This document shows, piece after piece, positions 1 to 9,828 of a stretch of 64,000 bases of DNA. Under the pieces are notes generated by a model. It did no database searches, was not told the DNA's origin, and saw nothing but the letters and a program-made list of their open reading frames with translations. The DNA is from Zwartia vadi (GTDB taxonomy: Bacteria; Pseudomonadota; Gammaproteobacteria; Burkholderiales; Burkholderiaceae_B): NCBI RefSeq assembly GCF_030410375.1, contig NZ_JAUHHE010000004.1, positions 1 through 64,000 of the forward strand. The letters are read 5' to 3'. A program made the translations under genes and the position numbers. Each line of letters starts with the position of its first letter. Position 1 is the stretch's first letter.

Positions 1-2
1 AT

Positions 3-89
3 ATTCACTATTACAACAACGACCGGATCAAGACAAAACTCAAAGGGCTGAGTCCTGTGCAATACAGAACTCAACCCTTGAGGCCCTAA
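3..89 (+). CDS. IS3-family transposase OrfB, C-terminal 28 residues
   Basis: Partial gene truncated by the window edge. The visible frame contains NNDRIKTKLKGLSPVQYRTQ, the standard C-terminal tail of IS3-family DDE transposases of the IS150-like group, then a few residues and TAA. The catalytic DDE core must lie upstream of the window, so intactness cannot be judged. The family is recognised from memory of the conserved R-I-K-K-L-K-L-S-P-x-x-Y-R pattern. Confidence 0.85.
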   Translation: MHYYNNDRIKTKLKGLSPVQYRTQPLRP

Positions 90-101
90 TCCGCTTTTAA
101 A

Positions 102-127
102 CTGTCCAACTTTATGGGGTCAGTTCA
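102..127. repeat. Right terminal inverted repeat of the IS3-family element
   Basis: The sequence ending in GGGGTCAGTTCA at 127 is the typical outer end of IS150-like elements. The partner repeat is outside the window, so the exact repeat length is inferred. Confidence 0.7.
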
Positions 128-156
128 CGAAGGTGCTTGGTTTGCAAAAACAGGTT

Positions 157-250
157 TGGCGGAGGCGCAGGGATTCGAACCCTGGATACACGTTTTAGCG
201 CATATACTCCCTTAGCAGGGGAGCCCCTTCAGCCGCTCGGGCACGCCTCC
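157..250 (-). tRNA. tRNA-Ser(GCU)
   Basis: Read on the minus strand, a 7-bp acceptor stem (GGAGGCG with CGCCTCC) encloses a cloverleaf with a long variable arm, as expected for serine. The anticodon stem CTCCC/GGGAG closes the loop CTGCTAA, giving anticodon GCU (codons AGC/AGU). The T loop holds GTTCGAATC. The discriminator is G at 160 and the CCA end is encoded at 157-159. It lies downstream of lysC on the same strand. Confidence 0.97.
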
Positions 251-255
251 AAACC

Positions 256-292
256 AAGGCGCTATTCTAGCATGACGAATAGCGCCTTTTTT
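256..292 (+). terminator. Perfect 12-bp hairpin with T-run on the plus strand
   Basis: AAGGCGCTATTC (256-267) pairs perfectly with GAATAGCGCCTT (277-288) across a 9-base loop. The T-run (287-292) follows only on the plus strand, so the rho-independent signal would stop transcription running rightward from the IS element into the 3' end of lysC. The two flanking genes run the other way and have no T-run after the stem. A weaker bidirectional role for lysC transcripts is possible. Confidence 0.6.
264..272 (-). promoter_or_regulatory. Extended -10 promoter of tRNA-Ser
   Basis: On the minus strand the motif TGCTAGAAT sits 13 bases before the tRNA 5' end. It is a TG-n extended -10 with hexamer TAGAAT. 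No good -35 is visible at 17 bases, which extended -10 promoters tolerate. The motif lies inside the perfect hairpin at 256-288. Confidence 0.5.
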
Positions 293-319
293 GACTGTTT
301 AGCTGATCTCGGATCAGCC

Positions 320-1585
320 TTAGACCTTGGTCGGTGCTGCGGTTTCCAGACCGAAGGCCTTGTGGAGGGCGCGCACAGCCAGCTCCATGTATTTGTCTTC
401 GATCAAGACTGAGGTTTTGATTTCGCTGGTGCTGATCATCTGAATGTTGATGTTTTCTGCGGCAAGCGTTTTAAACATCAGACTTGCGACACCAGCGTGC
501 GAACGCATGCCGATACCGACGATCGAAACCTTGGCGACCTTGTCGTCCGAGACGATCTCGCGAGCACCTACAGCGGGTGCGATCTGGCTGTTCAGCAAGG
601 CCAGCGTGCGAGCGAATTCGTTGCGATGGACCGTAAAGGAAAAGTCGGTTGTGCCAGCCACGGACTGGTTTTGCACGATCATATCGACGTCGATGTTGGC
701 GTCGGCGACTTTACCCAGGATCGAGTAGGCAACGCCCGGCTTATCAGGCACACCCAACAAAGTAACCTTGGCTTCGTCGCGGCTAAAGGCGATGCCCGAG
801 ACAACAGCTGCTTCCATTTTTTCGTCTTCCTCAAAAGTAATCAGGGTGCCGGAACGCATTTCTTCGTCCAGCGGTATGTCGGGATCGGTCAGCGATGACA
901 GCACGCGGGTGGGTACGCGGTATTTGCCGGCGAACTCAACTGAACGGATCTGCAAAACCTTGGAGCCAAGTGAGGCCATCTCGAGCATTTCTTCGAAGGA
1001 GATGACATTCAGGCGGCGGGCGTCGGGCTCGACGCGCGGGTCAGTCGTATAGACGCCATCAACATCCGTGTAAATCAGACACTCGTCGGCTTTGAGCGCT
1101 GCGGCTACTGCGACAGCCGAGGTGTCCGAGCCACCACGGCCGAGCGTTGTGATGTTGCCCGCGTCATCGACACCTTGGAAACCCGTGACAACAACAACTC
1201 GCCCCGCATCCAGATCGGCGCGAATGCGTGCGTCGTCAATGCCGGTGATGCGTGCCTTGGTGTAAGCGGAATCCGTGCGCACGGGAACTTGCCATCCTGC
1301 ATAGCTGCGCGCCTGCAAGCCCGCGGCCTGAAGCGCGATCGCTAGCAGACCGCTCGAAGCTTGCTCACCCGTGGCGGCAATCATATCGAGCTCGCGACCA
1401 TCGGCAGACTCTGAAATCTCACGGGCCAGACCTAGCAGGCGATTCGTCTCGCCGGACATGGCGGAGGGCACGACAACGACTTGGTGGCCGGCGGCGTGCC
1501 ATTTAGCTACGCGGCGTGCGACGTTTTTAATGCGCTCGACAGAGCCCATCGAGGTCCCGCCGTATTTATGAACGATTAGTGACAT
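320..1585 (-). CDS. lysC: Aspartate kinase
   Basis: Phosphorylates L-aspartate to aspartyl-4-phosphate, the first step towards lysine, threonine, methionine and diaminopimelate; cytoplasmic. The 421-residue protein begins with the substrate-binding motif KYGGTS (about residues 7-12). It has the amino-acid-kinase fold to about residue 250, including TLGRGGSDTSAVA, then two C-terminal ACT domains (near TLLGVPDKPGVA and VSIVGIGMRSHAGVA) that normally bind lysine and threonine for feedback control. Length matches the monofunctional, feedback-regulated kinases of proteobacteria and Gram-positives. Only 43 bases separate it from tilS, too short for a lysine riboswitch, so regulation is probably allosteric. 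Confidence 0.97.
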   Translation of the reverse strand: MSLIVHKYGGTSMGSVERIKNVARRVAKWHAAGHQVVVVPSAMSGETNRLLGLAREISESADGRELDMIAATGEQASSGLLAIALQAAGLQARSYAGWQVPVRTDSAYTKARITGIDDARIRADLDAGRVVVVTGFQGVDDAGNITTLGRGGSDTSAVAVAAALKADECLIYTDVDGVYTTDPRVEPDARRLNVISFEEMLEMASLGSKVLQIRSVEFAGKYRVPTRVLSSLTDPDIPLDEEMRSGTLITFEEDEKMEAAVVSGIAFSRDEAKVTLLGVPDKPGVAYSILGKVADANIDVDMIVQNQSVAGTTDFSFTVHRNEFARTLALLNSQIAPAVGAREIVSDDKVAKVSIVGIGMRSHAGVASLMFKTLAAENINIQMISTSEIKTSVLIEDKYMELAVRALHKAFGLETAAPTKV

Positions 1586-1628
1586 GGTTTAGGGTAAAAA
1601 CGGATAGGCAGATGCAAAGTCCTCTATT

Positions 1629-2624
1629 TTAGCCCGAAGAAAGCGATACCCGCCCGCGCGCGCAGCGCACAGTATGGGAACCATGTTGCCAAAGCAATTC
1701 CCGGTCATATCCGAGGGCATGTAATTGCCTCAACTGGCGCATTAAATCAGCGAGGCGTCGCTCACCGGGCATGGAAACTTGCTGCTGTTCAAGCCAAAAC
1801 CGCAGCACCAGCGCCTGTCGAGCTGGGCTCAATAATCGCCAAGCCTTGAGATCAAAACTCCTACCCGTCTCATCCGGTTCTAAAGCATGCCAATCCGCTT
1901 GAGCGACTTCTTGCAAGATAAGCGTGGCCTCAGCCGCCTGCTTCGCATGCCTGACCAAGGTTTGTCGCCAGGAAGGCCAATGCGCATCAAGCACAGGCAT
2001 AAGCTGCGTCCTGAACGCCCCCCGTTTGTATTGAGGATCCGCATTACTTGGATCCTCGACAGCATGCCAACCCGTGCGTTCCGTATAGGTTCGAACAATT
2101 TGCACAAGATCAGCGCGTTCAATTTGAAGCCAGGGACGCAACAGTCGCATCCCCTGGCGCACAGTATCGTCTTGCATGGCACGCATACCCGACACCCCTG
2201 CTCCGCGCAGCAGACGCAACAGCACAGTCTCGGCTTGGTCTTGCTGATGATGCGCAAGCAGGATGGCGGCAACCTGGTGTTCACGCGCGAGAGCCGCTAG
2301 CGCCTGATAGCGCGCCTCGCGCGCCGACGCCTCCGTGCCCAAACCCTGTCCCAGATCAACCTGAACATGGCGTACAAAAAGAGGAATATCCAATACGCGG
2401 GCCAACTCCTCCAAGCGCTCAACCCAGGCATCCGCCTCGCGCATCAAGCCATGATGAATATGAAAAAAATATAATGGCCGGGTGCATAGCTGGGTCGCTA
2501 CCAAAGCGAGCGCGACTGAGTCTGTGCCGCCACTGAGTGCGACAGCAACAGGTTGTTCAGGAGGGATCGTAGCCAGCGCCTGCTGGAGTGCCCGTACGGG
2601 GGCATCAGGCCAGGCATGTTGCAT
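1629..2624 (-). CDS. tilS: tRNA(Ile)-lysidine synthase
   Basis: Converts C34 of the tRNA-Ile CAU anticodon to lysidine, switching the tRNA from methionine to isoleucine identity; ATP- and lysine-dependent, cytoplasmic and normally essential. The PP-loop SGGTDS lies at about residues 31-36, followed by HHQQDQAETVLLRLLRGAG, characteristic of the N-terminal TilS domain. At 331 residues it is about 100 shorter than the E. coli enzyme and appears to lack the C-terminal TilS domain, a short form also found elsewhere. It sits between accA and lysC on the same strand and is probably cotranscribed with them. Confidence 0.93.
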   Translation of the reverse strand: MQHAWPDAPVRALQQALATIPPEQPVAVALSGGTDSVALALVATQLCTRPLYFFHIHHGLMREADAWVERLEELARVLDIPLFVRHVQVDLGQGLGTEASAREARYQALAALAREHQVAAILLAHHQQDQAETVLLRLLRGAGVSGMRAMQDDTVRQGMRLLRPWLQIERADLVQIVRTYTERTGWHAVEDPSNADPQYKRGAFRTQLMPVLDAHWPSWRQTLVRHAKQAAEATLILQEVAQADWHALEPDETGRSFDLKAWRLLSPARQALVLRFWLEQQQVSMPGERRLADLMRQLRQLHALGYDRELLWQHGSHTVRCARGRVSLSSG

Positions 2625-2671
2625 AGGGACGCGGATAGTCGATGCAGGAGTGGGCGCTGGGGTAGGAGCCC

Positions 2672-3637
2672 CTAGGCGCGCACCTCTTGGAAACTACCGT
2701 AGGACAACAGACGCTCGAGTCGATGATCGATCAACTGCTGCGGTGTCATGCCGGAGAGCGAACGCAGCGCATCGGAGAGCGAGCGACGCAACAGACGTGC
2801 CATCACGCGGGGATCGCGATGTGCGCCCCCGACAGGCTCATTGACAATCTTGTCGATCAAACCAAACTCTTTGAGACGGTCCGCGGTAATCGCCAGAGCG
2901 GCTGCAGCCTCGGGAGCCTTATCGCCACTGCGCCAAAGAATCGAGGCGCAACCCTCGGGAGAAATCACTGAGTAAGTCGAATACTGCAACATCAACACAA
3001 CGTTGCCCACCGCAATCGCGAGCGCACCACCCGAGCCGCCCTCGCCGATGATGGTCGAGATGATCGGAACTTTGAGCTCAGCCATGGCATACAGGTTATG
3101 ACCGATGGCTTCGGATTGGCCCCGCTCTTCGGCACCAATACCCGGATAGGCACCCGGGGTGTCGACGAAGGTAAAGACGGGCAAATTGAATTTTTCTGCC
3201 AGACGCATCAGGCGCATGGCTTTGCGATAGCCCTCGGGACGCGGCATGCCAAAGTTACGCGCGGCACGTTCTTTGGTGTCACGGCCTTTTTGATGGCCGA
3301 TGACCATGCAGGGTGTGCCGTTAAAACGCGCCATACCACCCACAATGGATAAATCGTCGGCATACATCCGGTCACCGTGCAGCTCATGAAAATCGGTGAA
3401 GATTTCGCGCACATAATCCAGGGTGTATGGGCGCTGTGGATGGCGCGCAACCATTGAGGTCTGCCAAGGGGTCAGCTTGGAATAGATGTCTTTAGCCAGG
3501 CTCTGGCTTTTTTGTTGGAGCCGGCTGATTTCATCAGAAATATCGACAGCCGAGTCCGCCTGCACATAGCGCAGTTGTTCGATCTTGCCCTCGAGCTCGC
3601 CGAGAGGTTGTTCAAATTCTAGAAAAGTATTGCGCAT
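2672..3637 (-). CDS. accA: Acetyl-CoA carboxylase, carboxyltransferase subunit alpha
   Basis: The alpha subunit works with AccD to transfer carboxyl from biotin carrier protein to acetyl-CoA, making malonyl-CoA for fatty acid synthesis. The 321 residues are close to the E. coli length (319). The N-terminal coiled region ([18 protein letters not shown]) and the crotonase-fold core with [18 protein letters not shown] and [12 protein letters not shown] are diagnostic; the latter holds oxyanion-hole glycines. The start has the standard [10 protein letters not shown]-terminus. It precedes tilS by 47 bases and is probably cotranscribed with it. accD is not in the window. Confidence 0.97.
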   Translation of the reverse strand: MRNTFLEFEQPLGELEGKIEQLRYVQADSAVDISDEISRLQQKSQSLAKDIYSKLTPWQTSMVARHPQRPYTLDYVREIFTDFHELHGDRMYADDLSIVGGMARFNGTPCMVIGHQKGRDTKERAARNFGMPRPEGYRKAMRLMRLAEKFNLPVFTFVDTPGAYPGIGAEERGQSEAIGHNLYAMAELKVPIISTIIGEGGSGGALAIAVGNVVLMLQYSTYSVISPEGCASILWRSGDKAPEAAAALAITADRLKEFGLIDKIVNEPVGGAHRDPRVMARLLRRSLSDALRSLSGMTPQQLIDHRLERLLSYGSFQEVRA

Positions 3638-3668
3638 GTCTGTGTGTGCTCATTCAATCAGGCGTATT

Positions 3669-4328
3669 TTAGTATTCCACCGGGACGGGATCCAAACTAC
3701 GCCACAAATACCAAGTTGCGACCGTGCACCAAGGTTGCCACCCTTGGGCCACCTCTCTGGCTTCGAAACGGGAAACAGGCTCACCACTAAAGTAGTGTAA
3801 CGAGATTGCCTTTAATAAGCCGACATCATCCAACGGCAAAACGTCTGGCCGTTGCAGATTAAAAATCAAAAACATCTCCGCCGTCCAGCGGCCAATGCCC
3901 CGGATCGCAGTCAACTCTGTAATGACTTCCTCGTCTTGCATACTGGCCCATTTTTGAGGGTGCACCAGCTTGTCGAGAAAATGTGTCGATAAATCAAGGA
4001 TGTACTCAGCTTTGCGTCCCGAAAGTCCGGCTGCACGCAATCGTTCCATCCCAGCGCTTTGAACCGAAGCAGGCGTAGGCCTTTTGCCGCATTCCAGTAA
4101 AAATCTTTGCCAAACTGACTCAGCGGCTTTCACCGAGATTTGTTGGCCCACGATCGAGCGGGCTAAGGTAATGAAAGGATTGCCGCGCGTCTTGAGAAAA
4201 ACATCCGGATGCTTGGGGATGAGTTTTTTCATGATGCGGTCGCGCCGCATCAGCTGAGCGATCGCCTCGTCCCAGTAAGGTGGCTTGACCACGTTGGATT
4301 GGACCGCAACGGTTTTAGAACTCGGCAT
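3669..4328 (-). CDS. DNA-3-methyladenine glycosylase II (AlkA-type HhH-GPD)
   Basis: Base-excision repair glycosylase that removes alkylated purines. The 219-residue protein is a compact helix-hairpin-helix GPD enzyme. A core helix contains LARSIVGQQIS, the hairpin is LTAIRGIGRWTAEMF (about residues 134-148), and the catalytic Asp lies in LPLDDVG shortly after. It lacks the N-terminal Ada/AlkA beta domain of E. coli AlkA (282 aa), so it belongs to the short AlkA/MAG1-like forms. There is no C-terminal Cys cluster, so it is not an iron-sulfur EndoIII or MutY. Located 10 bases after cysS and 31 before accA, on the same strand. Confidence 0.88.
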   Translation of the reverse strand: MPSSKTVAVQSNVVKPPYWDEAIAQLMRRDRIMKKLIPKHPDVFLKTRGNPFITLARSIVGQQISVKAAESVWQRFLLECGKRPTPASVQSAGMERLRAAGLSGRKAEYILDLSTHFLDKLVHPQKWASMQDEEVITELTAIRGIGRWTAEMFLIFNLQRPDVLPLDDVGLLKAISLHYFSGEPVSRFEAREVAQGWQPWCTVATWYLWRSLDPVPVEY

Positions 4329-4338
4329 ATGTAGGACC

Positions 4339-5832
4339 TTAGGCGCGACGCCACTGAGTCAAGCCACCGGGCTTGTCTTCAAGCTCGATACCTGCGTTTT
4401 TCAGTGTTGCACGAATCTGGTCCGCTTCGGTAAACTTTTTTGCGGCCTTGGCAGCCGCGCGTGCGGCAATGTAACTCTCGATTTGCGCCTCGGTCAGCGT
4501 TGTAGCGTCTGAGGCCTGTGTTTGGGCTTGTGCTTGAGATTGTTCAATCGCACGGCGGGTGTAACGCGTTGGGCTCTGAAAATAAGTGACTGGGTCAAGC
4601 TGTAACAAGCCCAACAATGAGGCCAAGGCTTTTAGCTGGCCCGACAGCGCTGAGTTTTTGCTGCGATTGACCTCGCTGGCGAGCTCAAACAACGCGGCCA
4701 CAGCACCCGCACTATTAAAGTCATCATCCATCGCTTCCTTGAAGGCGATTGCCTGCGGAGCAGTCCAGTCTATCGTCGCAGCGTGCGAGGCCGGCTGAAC
4801 GTTCTGCAAGGTCTGATACAAACGATCGAGTGACAATTGGGCATCAATCAAATTGTCCGGGGCGTAATTCTGGGCGCTACGGTAATGATTGCGCACAATG
4901 AAAAAACGCAACATCTCCGCCTCGCGGGGATTGACCTGATAGTCAGCGGAGGGTGAGTCGTTTTCATCACTCTGCACGCCAATAGTCTGTCGAATCGTAC
5001 GGAAATTGCCCAGGGACTTGGACATCTTGTCAGCATCCACCATCAACGGGCCACAATGCATCCAGTTGTTTGCCAATGTGCCGCCAAACGCGCCTTCAGT
5101 CTGGGCGATTTCATTTTCATGATGCGGGAATTTGAGGTCCGGGCCACCACCATGAATATCCAGAGGGATCCCAAGCAGTGACTTGCTCATGGCCGAGCAC
5201 TCGATATGCCAGCCTGGACGCCCCCAGCCATAAGGAGAGTCCCAGCGTGTATCGGCGGGTTCATGCTCTTTAGCGGATTTCCACAAGACAAAATCAAGCG
5301 GATCGCGCTTGGACGACGCAACAGCCACGCGCTCGCCAGCACGCAAATCATCCAGCGACTTGCCAGATAACTTGCCATACTCGGGAAACTCGCGGACGGC
5401 AAAATTCACATCGCCATCTTCCGCGTGATAGGCCAGACCGCGTTGTTCGAGTTTGTTGATGATGTCGAGCATTTCGCCCACATATTGCGTGGCGCACGGC
5501 TGCTGATCGGGGGACTGCACGCCCAAGGCTCGCTCATCGGCATGCATGGCGTCAATAAAAAATGCCGTCACCTCACCAATTCGCTGATTGGTTTGCACGG
5601 CGCGACGGATAATTTTGTCATCGATATCGGTAATATTGCGGACATACGTGACCTGAAGGCCCGAAGCACGCAACCACCGTTGCACGACGTCAAAACTCAC
5701 CAGCATCCGGGCATGGCCGAGATGGCAGTAATCATAGACCGTCATGCCACAGACGTATAACCCTACTTTGCCTGGCTGTACAGGGCGAAAGGGACGTTTG
5801 GAGCGGGACAATGAGTCGTATATCTGTAGCAT
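4339..5832 (-). CDS. cysS: Cysteinyl-tRNA synthetase
   Basis: Class I aminoacyl-tRNA synthetase charging tRNA-Cys. The HIGH-type motif HLGH (about residues 37-40) follows YVCGMTVYD, whose Cys is a zinc ligand. The KMSKS motif appears intact in [12 protein letters not shown] and further zinc ligands lie in WHIECSAMS. At 497 residues it is longer than E. coli CysS (461), the extra length lying in a C-terminal linker rich in Q, A and T ([17 protein letters not shown]). First gene of the minus-strand block; a divergent TPR gene starts 68 bases away. Confidence 0.97.
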   Translation of the reverse strand: MLQIYDSLSRSKRPFRPVQPGKVGLYVCGMTVYDYCHLGHARMLVSFDVVQRWLRASGLQVTYVRNITDIDDKIIRRAVQTNQRIGEVTAFFIDAMHADERALGVQSPDQQPCATQYVGEMLDIINKLEQRGLAYHAEDGDVNFAVREFPEYGKLSGKSLDDLRAGERVAVASSKRDPLDFVLWKSAKEHEPADTRWDSPYGWGRPGWHIECSAMSKSLLGIPLDIHGGGPDLKFPHHENEIAQTEGAFGGTLANNWMHCGPLMVDADKMSKSLGNFRTIRQTIGVQSDENDSPSADYQVNPREAEMLRFFIVRNHYRSAQNYAPDNLIDAQLSLDRLYQTLQNVQPASHAATIDWTAPQAIAFKEAMDDDFNSAGAVAALFELASEVNRSKNSALSGQLKALASLLGLLQLDPVTYFQSPTRYTRRAIEQSQAQAQTQASDATTLTEAQIESYIAARAAAKAAKKFTEADQIRATLKNAGIELEDKPGGLTQWRRA

Positions 5833-5900
5833 GCGTGTGATCAGTCAAAAGCAGGGCTAAAATGCAGATCGACAAGTATAGCAATTGAGGGTTCTACGAC

Positions 5901-6695
5901 TTGAAGCTGGTTAAAAAAACGCGCGCGATCACGACCATTTCCCTAGGTGTTGCGACCGCAGCTGTGGTATGCCTGTCCGTACTCGCCCACCTCCCCGCGC
6001 TCGCCCAGACGAACCCTCTTGGTGGCACGACGCCGGCCACGCTCAATCCGCTTGCCAGCGACCCGACCGATACTTCCGCCAACAGAACTCAACGCGACAA
6101 CCTTCCCTCCGCCATCCCTGTCGGACCTAATGCGATCTTAGGTGACAAGGTGCCTGATGGGGGCTGGGATGGCTTGGCCAAGCTACTCGAAGCACTTGCG
6201 CCTTCCGTTGATACGAGCATCCCACTGAGCCCGACTGAGATTTCTAACCGGATCGATGCGTTGATCCGTGCAGGACGTCTGGAAGAAGCCCTGAAGTCCG
6301 TCGAGGCTCGTCAGGCCGTTGAGGCGTTGCGCCACACGCCGGGCACGGATGTCCAATTAATGTTTTTACATGCGCGTATTTTGGCCGAGATGAAACGACC
6401 TGCCGAAGCCGAGGCGATTTATCTGCAGATGACCTCGCGTTTTCCGGAGTTGCCTGAGCCCTGGAACAATCTCGCCGCGCTTTACGTCAAGCGTAACGAA
6501 CTGGATCAGGCCAGACGCGCCCTCGAAATGGCCATCATGATCAATCCAAAATACTCGATTGCGCAAGCCAATCTCGGGGATGTTCAACTTAATTTAGCCC
6601 TGCGTGCATACCAAAACGCTGCGCAGGCAGGTGTGCCCGGTCTGGCACCCAAAATCAATCGTGTCAAAGAACTACTTGAGGGTTCAACCAAATGA
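5901..6695 (+). CDS. Secreted tetratricopeptide-repeat protein
   Basis: Function unknown. The 264-residue protein starts with TTG (5901) ten bases after a GAGG ribosome site (5887-5890). A Sec signal peptide ends near ALAQ-TNPL (about residue 36), then a low-complexity Pro/Thr linker, then TPR-like helices from about residue 113, clearest around [20 protein letters not shown] and [17 protein letters not shown]. It is probably a periplasmic scaffold. Its stop overlaps the start of the downstream cyclophilin by 4 bases (ATGA), so the two are translationally coupled and may act together on envelope proteins (inference). Confidence 0.75.
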   Translation: MKLVKKTRAITTISLGVATAAVVCLSVLAHLPALAQTNPLGGTTPATLNPLASDPTDTSANRTQRDNLPSAIPVGPNAILGDKVPDGGWDGLAKLLEALAPSVDTSIPLSPTEISNRIDALIRAGRLEEALKSVEARQAVEALRHTPGTDVQLMFLHARILAEMKRPAEAEAIYLQMTSRFPELPEPWNNLAALYVKRNELDQARRALEMAIMINPKYSIAQANLGDVQLNLALRAYQNAAQAGVPGLAPKINRVKELLEGSTK

Positions 6696-7330
6696 GCATG
6701 ACATCTTTCGGGCTGCGCGCGCTGCGCTGCCTTGCACTGGTCGGTATGATTCCGCTGGTGTCCTTAACTGCCCAAGCGGCATCTCCTTCCAACTCGACTC
6801 AAAAACAAGGCGTCACTTCCATGAGCACAGCACCTCGCGTCAAAATGTCCACCAATCAGGGCGACTTCATTATTTCCCTGAATGCTGAAAAAGCCCCTAA
6901 AACCGTGGCCAACTTTCTTGCCTACGTCAAAGACGGATTTTTTGATGGCACGATTTTCCATCGCGTCATCGATGGCTTCATGATCCAGGGCGGCGGTTTT
7001 GAACCTGGCCTCAAGCAAAAGCCCACCAAAGCACCTGTTGAAAACGAAGCCAACAACGGTTTGAAAAACAACAAATACACGCTCGCCATGGCGCGCACAA
7101 GTGATCCCCATTCAGCAACTGCCCAGTTCTTTATCAACGTCGCCAACAACGACTTCCTGAACCACACTGCGCCGACGGCCCAAGGTTGGGGTTATGCCGT
7201 GTTTGGCGAGGTTGTCGAAGGTCAGGACGTGATCGACAAGATGAAAGGCGTGCCCACTGGCAACAGCGGCTTTCATCAGAACGTGCCCACCAATGATCTC
7301 GTGATTACAAAGGCTGTTGTCCTTGAATAA
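6692..7330 (+). CDS. Cyclophilin-type peptidyl-prolyl isomerase
   Basis: Catalyses cis-trans isomerisation of X-Pro bonds. The 212-residue frame has a signal peptide (cleavage near AQAASPS, about residue 30) followed by a complete cyclophilin domain: [20 protein letters not shown], then [14 protein letters not shown], then [11 protein letters not shown]. The core resembles cytoplasmic E. coli PpiB more than periplasmic PpiA. An in-frame ATG at 6821 has AAGG ten bases upstream and would give a 169-residue cytoplasmic form, so one gene might supply two compartments. It overlaps the TPR gene by 4 bases and lpxH by 8. Confidence 0.92.
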   Translation: MSMTSFGLRALRCLALVGMIPLVSLTAQAASPSNSTQKQGVTSMSTAPRVKMSTNQGDFIISLNAEKAPKTVANFLAYVKDGFFDGTIFHRVIDGFMIQGGGFEPGLKQKPTKAPVENEANNGLKNNKYTLAMARTSDPHSATAQFFINVANNDFLNHTAPTAQGWGYAVFGEVVEGQDVIDKMKGVPTGNSGFHQNVPTNDLVITKAVVLE

Positions 7331-8102
7331 GATAGAACTCAAGGGTCCGGTCTGGCTTGCCTCGGATGTCCATCTGGGCCAGCATACGACCGGCACCGCA
7401 GAAGCATTCCGTGACTTTCTGAAACTCGCCGCCAGTGAGGCCTCGGCCTTGCTGCTTCCAGGCGATATCTTTGATGCATGGATTGGAGACGATGTCGCGG
7501 TGGTCGCCCCACCTTGGCTCGCCCAGGATCTCATGGCGATCAAAGCCTGCGCGGCGCAGATCCCCGTCTGGCTCGGGCGTGGCAATCGGGACTTTCTGAT
7601 GGGCGGTGCGCTCGCGGCGGGTCTTGGCGCGCAACTTCTTCCTGAGCAGGTATTGGTGACCATTGCCGGTCGTACGATGCTGCTGAGCCACGGTGACGAA
7701 TACTGCACCGATGATGCGGCCTATCAGCAGTTTAGGGCGATGGTACGCAACCCCGCCTGGCAGTCCGGCTTTCTGGCAAAGAGCATACCCGAGCGACTAA
7801 GTCTTGCTGCGCAAGCACGCGGTGAGAGTATGGTTGCCAACCAGACCAAATCCATGGAAATCATGGACGTCAATCCCGACGCAGTCGCCTCGGCGATTCG
7901 CAGCGCAGGGGTGTCTCTCGTGGTGCATGGACACACGCATCGTCCGGGTCGCAACGTCTTGAATGTCGACGGCCGAATCTGTGAACGCTGGGTATTGCCC
8001 GACTGGGACTGCGAGTCCTCCGAGGGCGAGGGCAAGATGCGCGGTGGCTGGATGGTTATCGACGAAGACGGTCCCGCCCTATTTGATCTTGATCTGAACT
8101 GA
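7323..8102 (+). CDS. lpxH: UDP-2,3-diacylglucosamine diphosphatase
   Basis: Hydrolyses UDP-2,3-diacylglucosamine to lipid X and UMP in lipid A synthesis; peripheral inner-membrane calcineurin-like enzyme using Mn. Metal-binding motifs are in order: [32 protein letters not shown] and HGHTHRPG. Two TTG starts are possible, 7317 and 7323. I chose 7323 because AAAGG (7309-7313) then lies nine bases away, versus three for 7317. Either way the gene overlaps the end of the cyclophilin gene, so it is translationally coupled. The presence of lpxH rather than lpxI fits Beta- and Gammaproteobacteria. Confidence 0.94.
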   Translation: MNKIELKGPVWLASDVHLGQHTTGTAEAFRDFLKLAASEASALLLPGDIFDAWIGDDVAVVAPPWLAQDLMAIKACAAQIPVWLGRGNRDFLMGGALAAGLGAQLLPEQVLVTIAGRTMLLSHGDEYCTDDAAYQQFRAMVRNPAWQSGFLAKSIPERLSLAAQARGESMVANQTKSMEIMDVNPDAVASAIRSAGVSLVVHGHTHRPGRNVLNVDGRICERWVLPDWDCESSEGEGKMRGGWMVIDEDGPALFDLDLN

Positions 8103-8132
8103 GGCGGACCTGACGGGAGACGCGCTCAACGC

Positions 8133-9704
8133 CTAACCCGTGTTGTCCTCGCTCTCATCAACTAGGCGCTGAACTTTGACTTGTGCGATTCGACGGCCAT
8201 CAATCTGCATGACCTCGAATCTGTAACGCGCGTGCTGACCCTGAAACTCGTATTGATCTCCTCGCACAGGCAACTGACCAAATCTGGCCAGTAAGTAACC
8301 GGCCAAAGTCGTATATTCCTGATCTTCGTTGACAAGCCCCTCGGTCTCAAGCACTTGCTCAAGATGGTGCAAGTCTGCGGCACCATCCACCCGCCACTGC
8401 CCTTCACCATCTGGCACGATGTCCGGGGTTTCGTCCTCATCCGGAAACTCACCTGCAATGGCCTCAAACACATCAATCGGTGTGACCAGCCCCTGAATCG
8501 CGCCAAACTCATCGGCTACAAGAACCAGCTGACCGCGCGAACGCTTGAGAGTGTCCATCAGTCGGATAATGCTGATCGTATCGTGGACGATAATGGGCTC
8601 ACGCAGTCCCGCGCGACGGATATTGCCGTGCGTCAAAAGATCGGCAATCATTTCCTTGGCACGGCCAATACCGACCACGTCATCCACAGACCCCCGGCAC
8701 ACTGGAAAAAAGCTGTGCGGCACCATAGCGATCTGCTTTTGGATTTCCTGAGGATCATCATCGAGGTTGACCCAGGAAATCTCAGTCCTAGGTGTCATCA
8801 CCGAGTGAATGGAACGCTCCGCCAGCGTCAACACCCCGCTCACCATGTTGCGCTCTTCTACACCAAAGGCAATCGGCTCTGGCAGACCCTGAGGGGTCGG
8901 TTGAGCCTCAATCACTTCATCGGGCAGACGCTTACCCAGCATCCGCAACACTGTTTCAGCGGTGCGTTCACGCATTGGACGCTTGGACTCGAGTTTGAGA
9001 CCTTTATGACGCGCCAATTGATTCAGGAACTCAATCAATACTGAGAAACCGATCGCTGCGTATAGATAACCCTTGGGTATTTTGAAGCCGAAACCCTCAC
9101 CCACCAGGGAAAAACCGATCATCAACAAAAAGCCCAGACACAACACCACCACAGAAGGATGCGCGTTCACAAAACGCGTCAAGGGCTTGGATGCCAGCAA
9201 CATAATGACCATCGCAATAACAACGGCTGTCATCATGACCGACAATTCTTCCACCATGCCTACCGCCGTGATTACGGCATCGATAGAGAACACAGCGTCC
9301 AACACAACGATCTGCGTCACAATCACCCAAAAACTGGCATAGACGCGCGTATTGAGTGCCTCCAGGCGTTTGCCCTCAAGTCGCTCGTGCAACTCAAGCG
9401 TACCCTTGAATAAGAGAAAAAAGCCGCCAACGATCAGGATCAGATCCCGGCCGGAAAGCTGAACACCAAAAAATGCGATAAGAGGTGTCGTCAGTTGCAC
9501 TAGCCAGGACATGCCCGCCAGCAGGCCGAGTCGCATGAGCAAAGCAAGCGAGAGTCCAATCACACGGGCACGTTCGCGCTCCGCAGGTGGGAGCTTGTCC
9601 GCGAGGATGGCAATAAAGATCAGATTATCGATGCCGAGAACGATCTCAAGCACCACGAGCGTTAAAAGACCGACCCATATCGTTGGGTCGAGCAGCCACT
9701 CCAT
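8133..9704 (-). CDS. TerC-family membrane protein with CBS pair and CorC domain
   Basis: Inner-membrane protein of the YoaE/YegH type. The N-terminal ~230 residues form a seven-helix TerC domain with the acidic transmembrane motifs [11 protein letters not shown] and [12 protein letters not shown]. Two CBS modules (about residues 290-410, around [12 protein letters not shown] and [17 protein letters not shown]) and a C-terminal CorC/HlyC domain ([10 protein letters not shown]) follow. TerC proteins have been linked to manganese export and metallation of secreted enzymes; the role here is inferred. Start: ATG at 9704 has GGAG six bases upstream and is preferred over an in-frame TTG at 9716. Convergent with lpxH. 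Confidence 0.9.
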   Translation of the reverse strand: MEWLLDPTIWVGLLTLVVLEIVLGIDNLIFIAILADKLPPAERERARVIGLSLALLMRLGLLAGMSWLVQLTTPLIAFFGVQLSGRDLILIVGGFFLLFKGTLELHERLEGKRLEALNTRVYASFWVIVTQIVVLDAVFSIDAVITAVGMVEELSVMMTAVVIAMVIMLLASKPLTRFVNAHPSVVVLCLGFLLMIGFSLVGEGFGFKIPKGYLYAAIGFSVLIEFLNQLARHKGLKLESKRPMRERTAETVLRMLGKRLPDEVIEAQPTPQGLPEPIAFGVEERNMVSGVLTLAERSIHSVMTPRTEISWVNLDDDPQEIQKQIAMVPHSFFPVCRGSVDDVVGIGRAKEMIADLLTHGNIRRAGLREPIIVHDTISIIRLMDTLKRSRGQLVLVADEFGAIQGLVTPIDVFEAIAGEFPDEDETPDIVPDGEGQWRVDGAADLHHLEQVLETEGLVNEDQEYTTLAGYLLARFGQLPVRGDQYEFQGQHARYRFEVMQIDGRRIAQVKVQRLVDESEDNTG

Positions 9705-9828
9705 CGAGGGCTCCAAGAGTTGATCAGCCTTCTATCTTAACTGATCACCCTCAGTGGGCACCTCACGAAGCTAAGGATTAATTTATATTCGGACCTCGAT
9801 ACAAGACCAAAGTCGGCAGCACCGAGAC

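Larger units (their letters stand above)
1..127 (+). mobile_element. IS3-family insertion sequence, right end only
   Basis: The window opens inside an insertion sequence. The end of a transposase reading frame (stop at 87-89) is followed 11 bases later by a terminal repeat reading inward from 127 as TGAACTGACCCCATAAAG. The TGA...TCA-type end and the transposase C-terminus both fit the IS3 family, probably the IS150-like group. Target duplications and the left end lie outside the window. The element ends 29 bases from the encoded CCA of tRNA-Ser, so it landed in the short spacer next to that gene. Confidence 0.8.

Noticed and set aside
1586..1628. Lysine riboswitch before lysC
   Set aside because: The gap between tilS and lysC is 43 bases, too short for the aptamer, and no conserved elements are visible.
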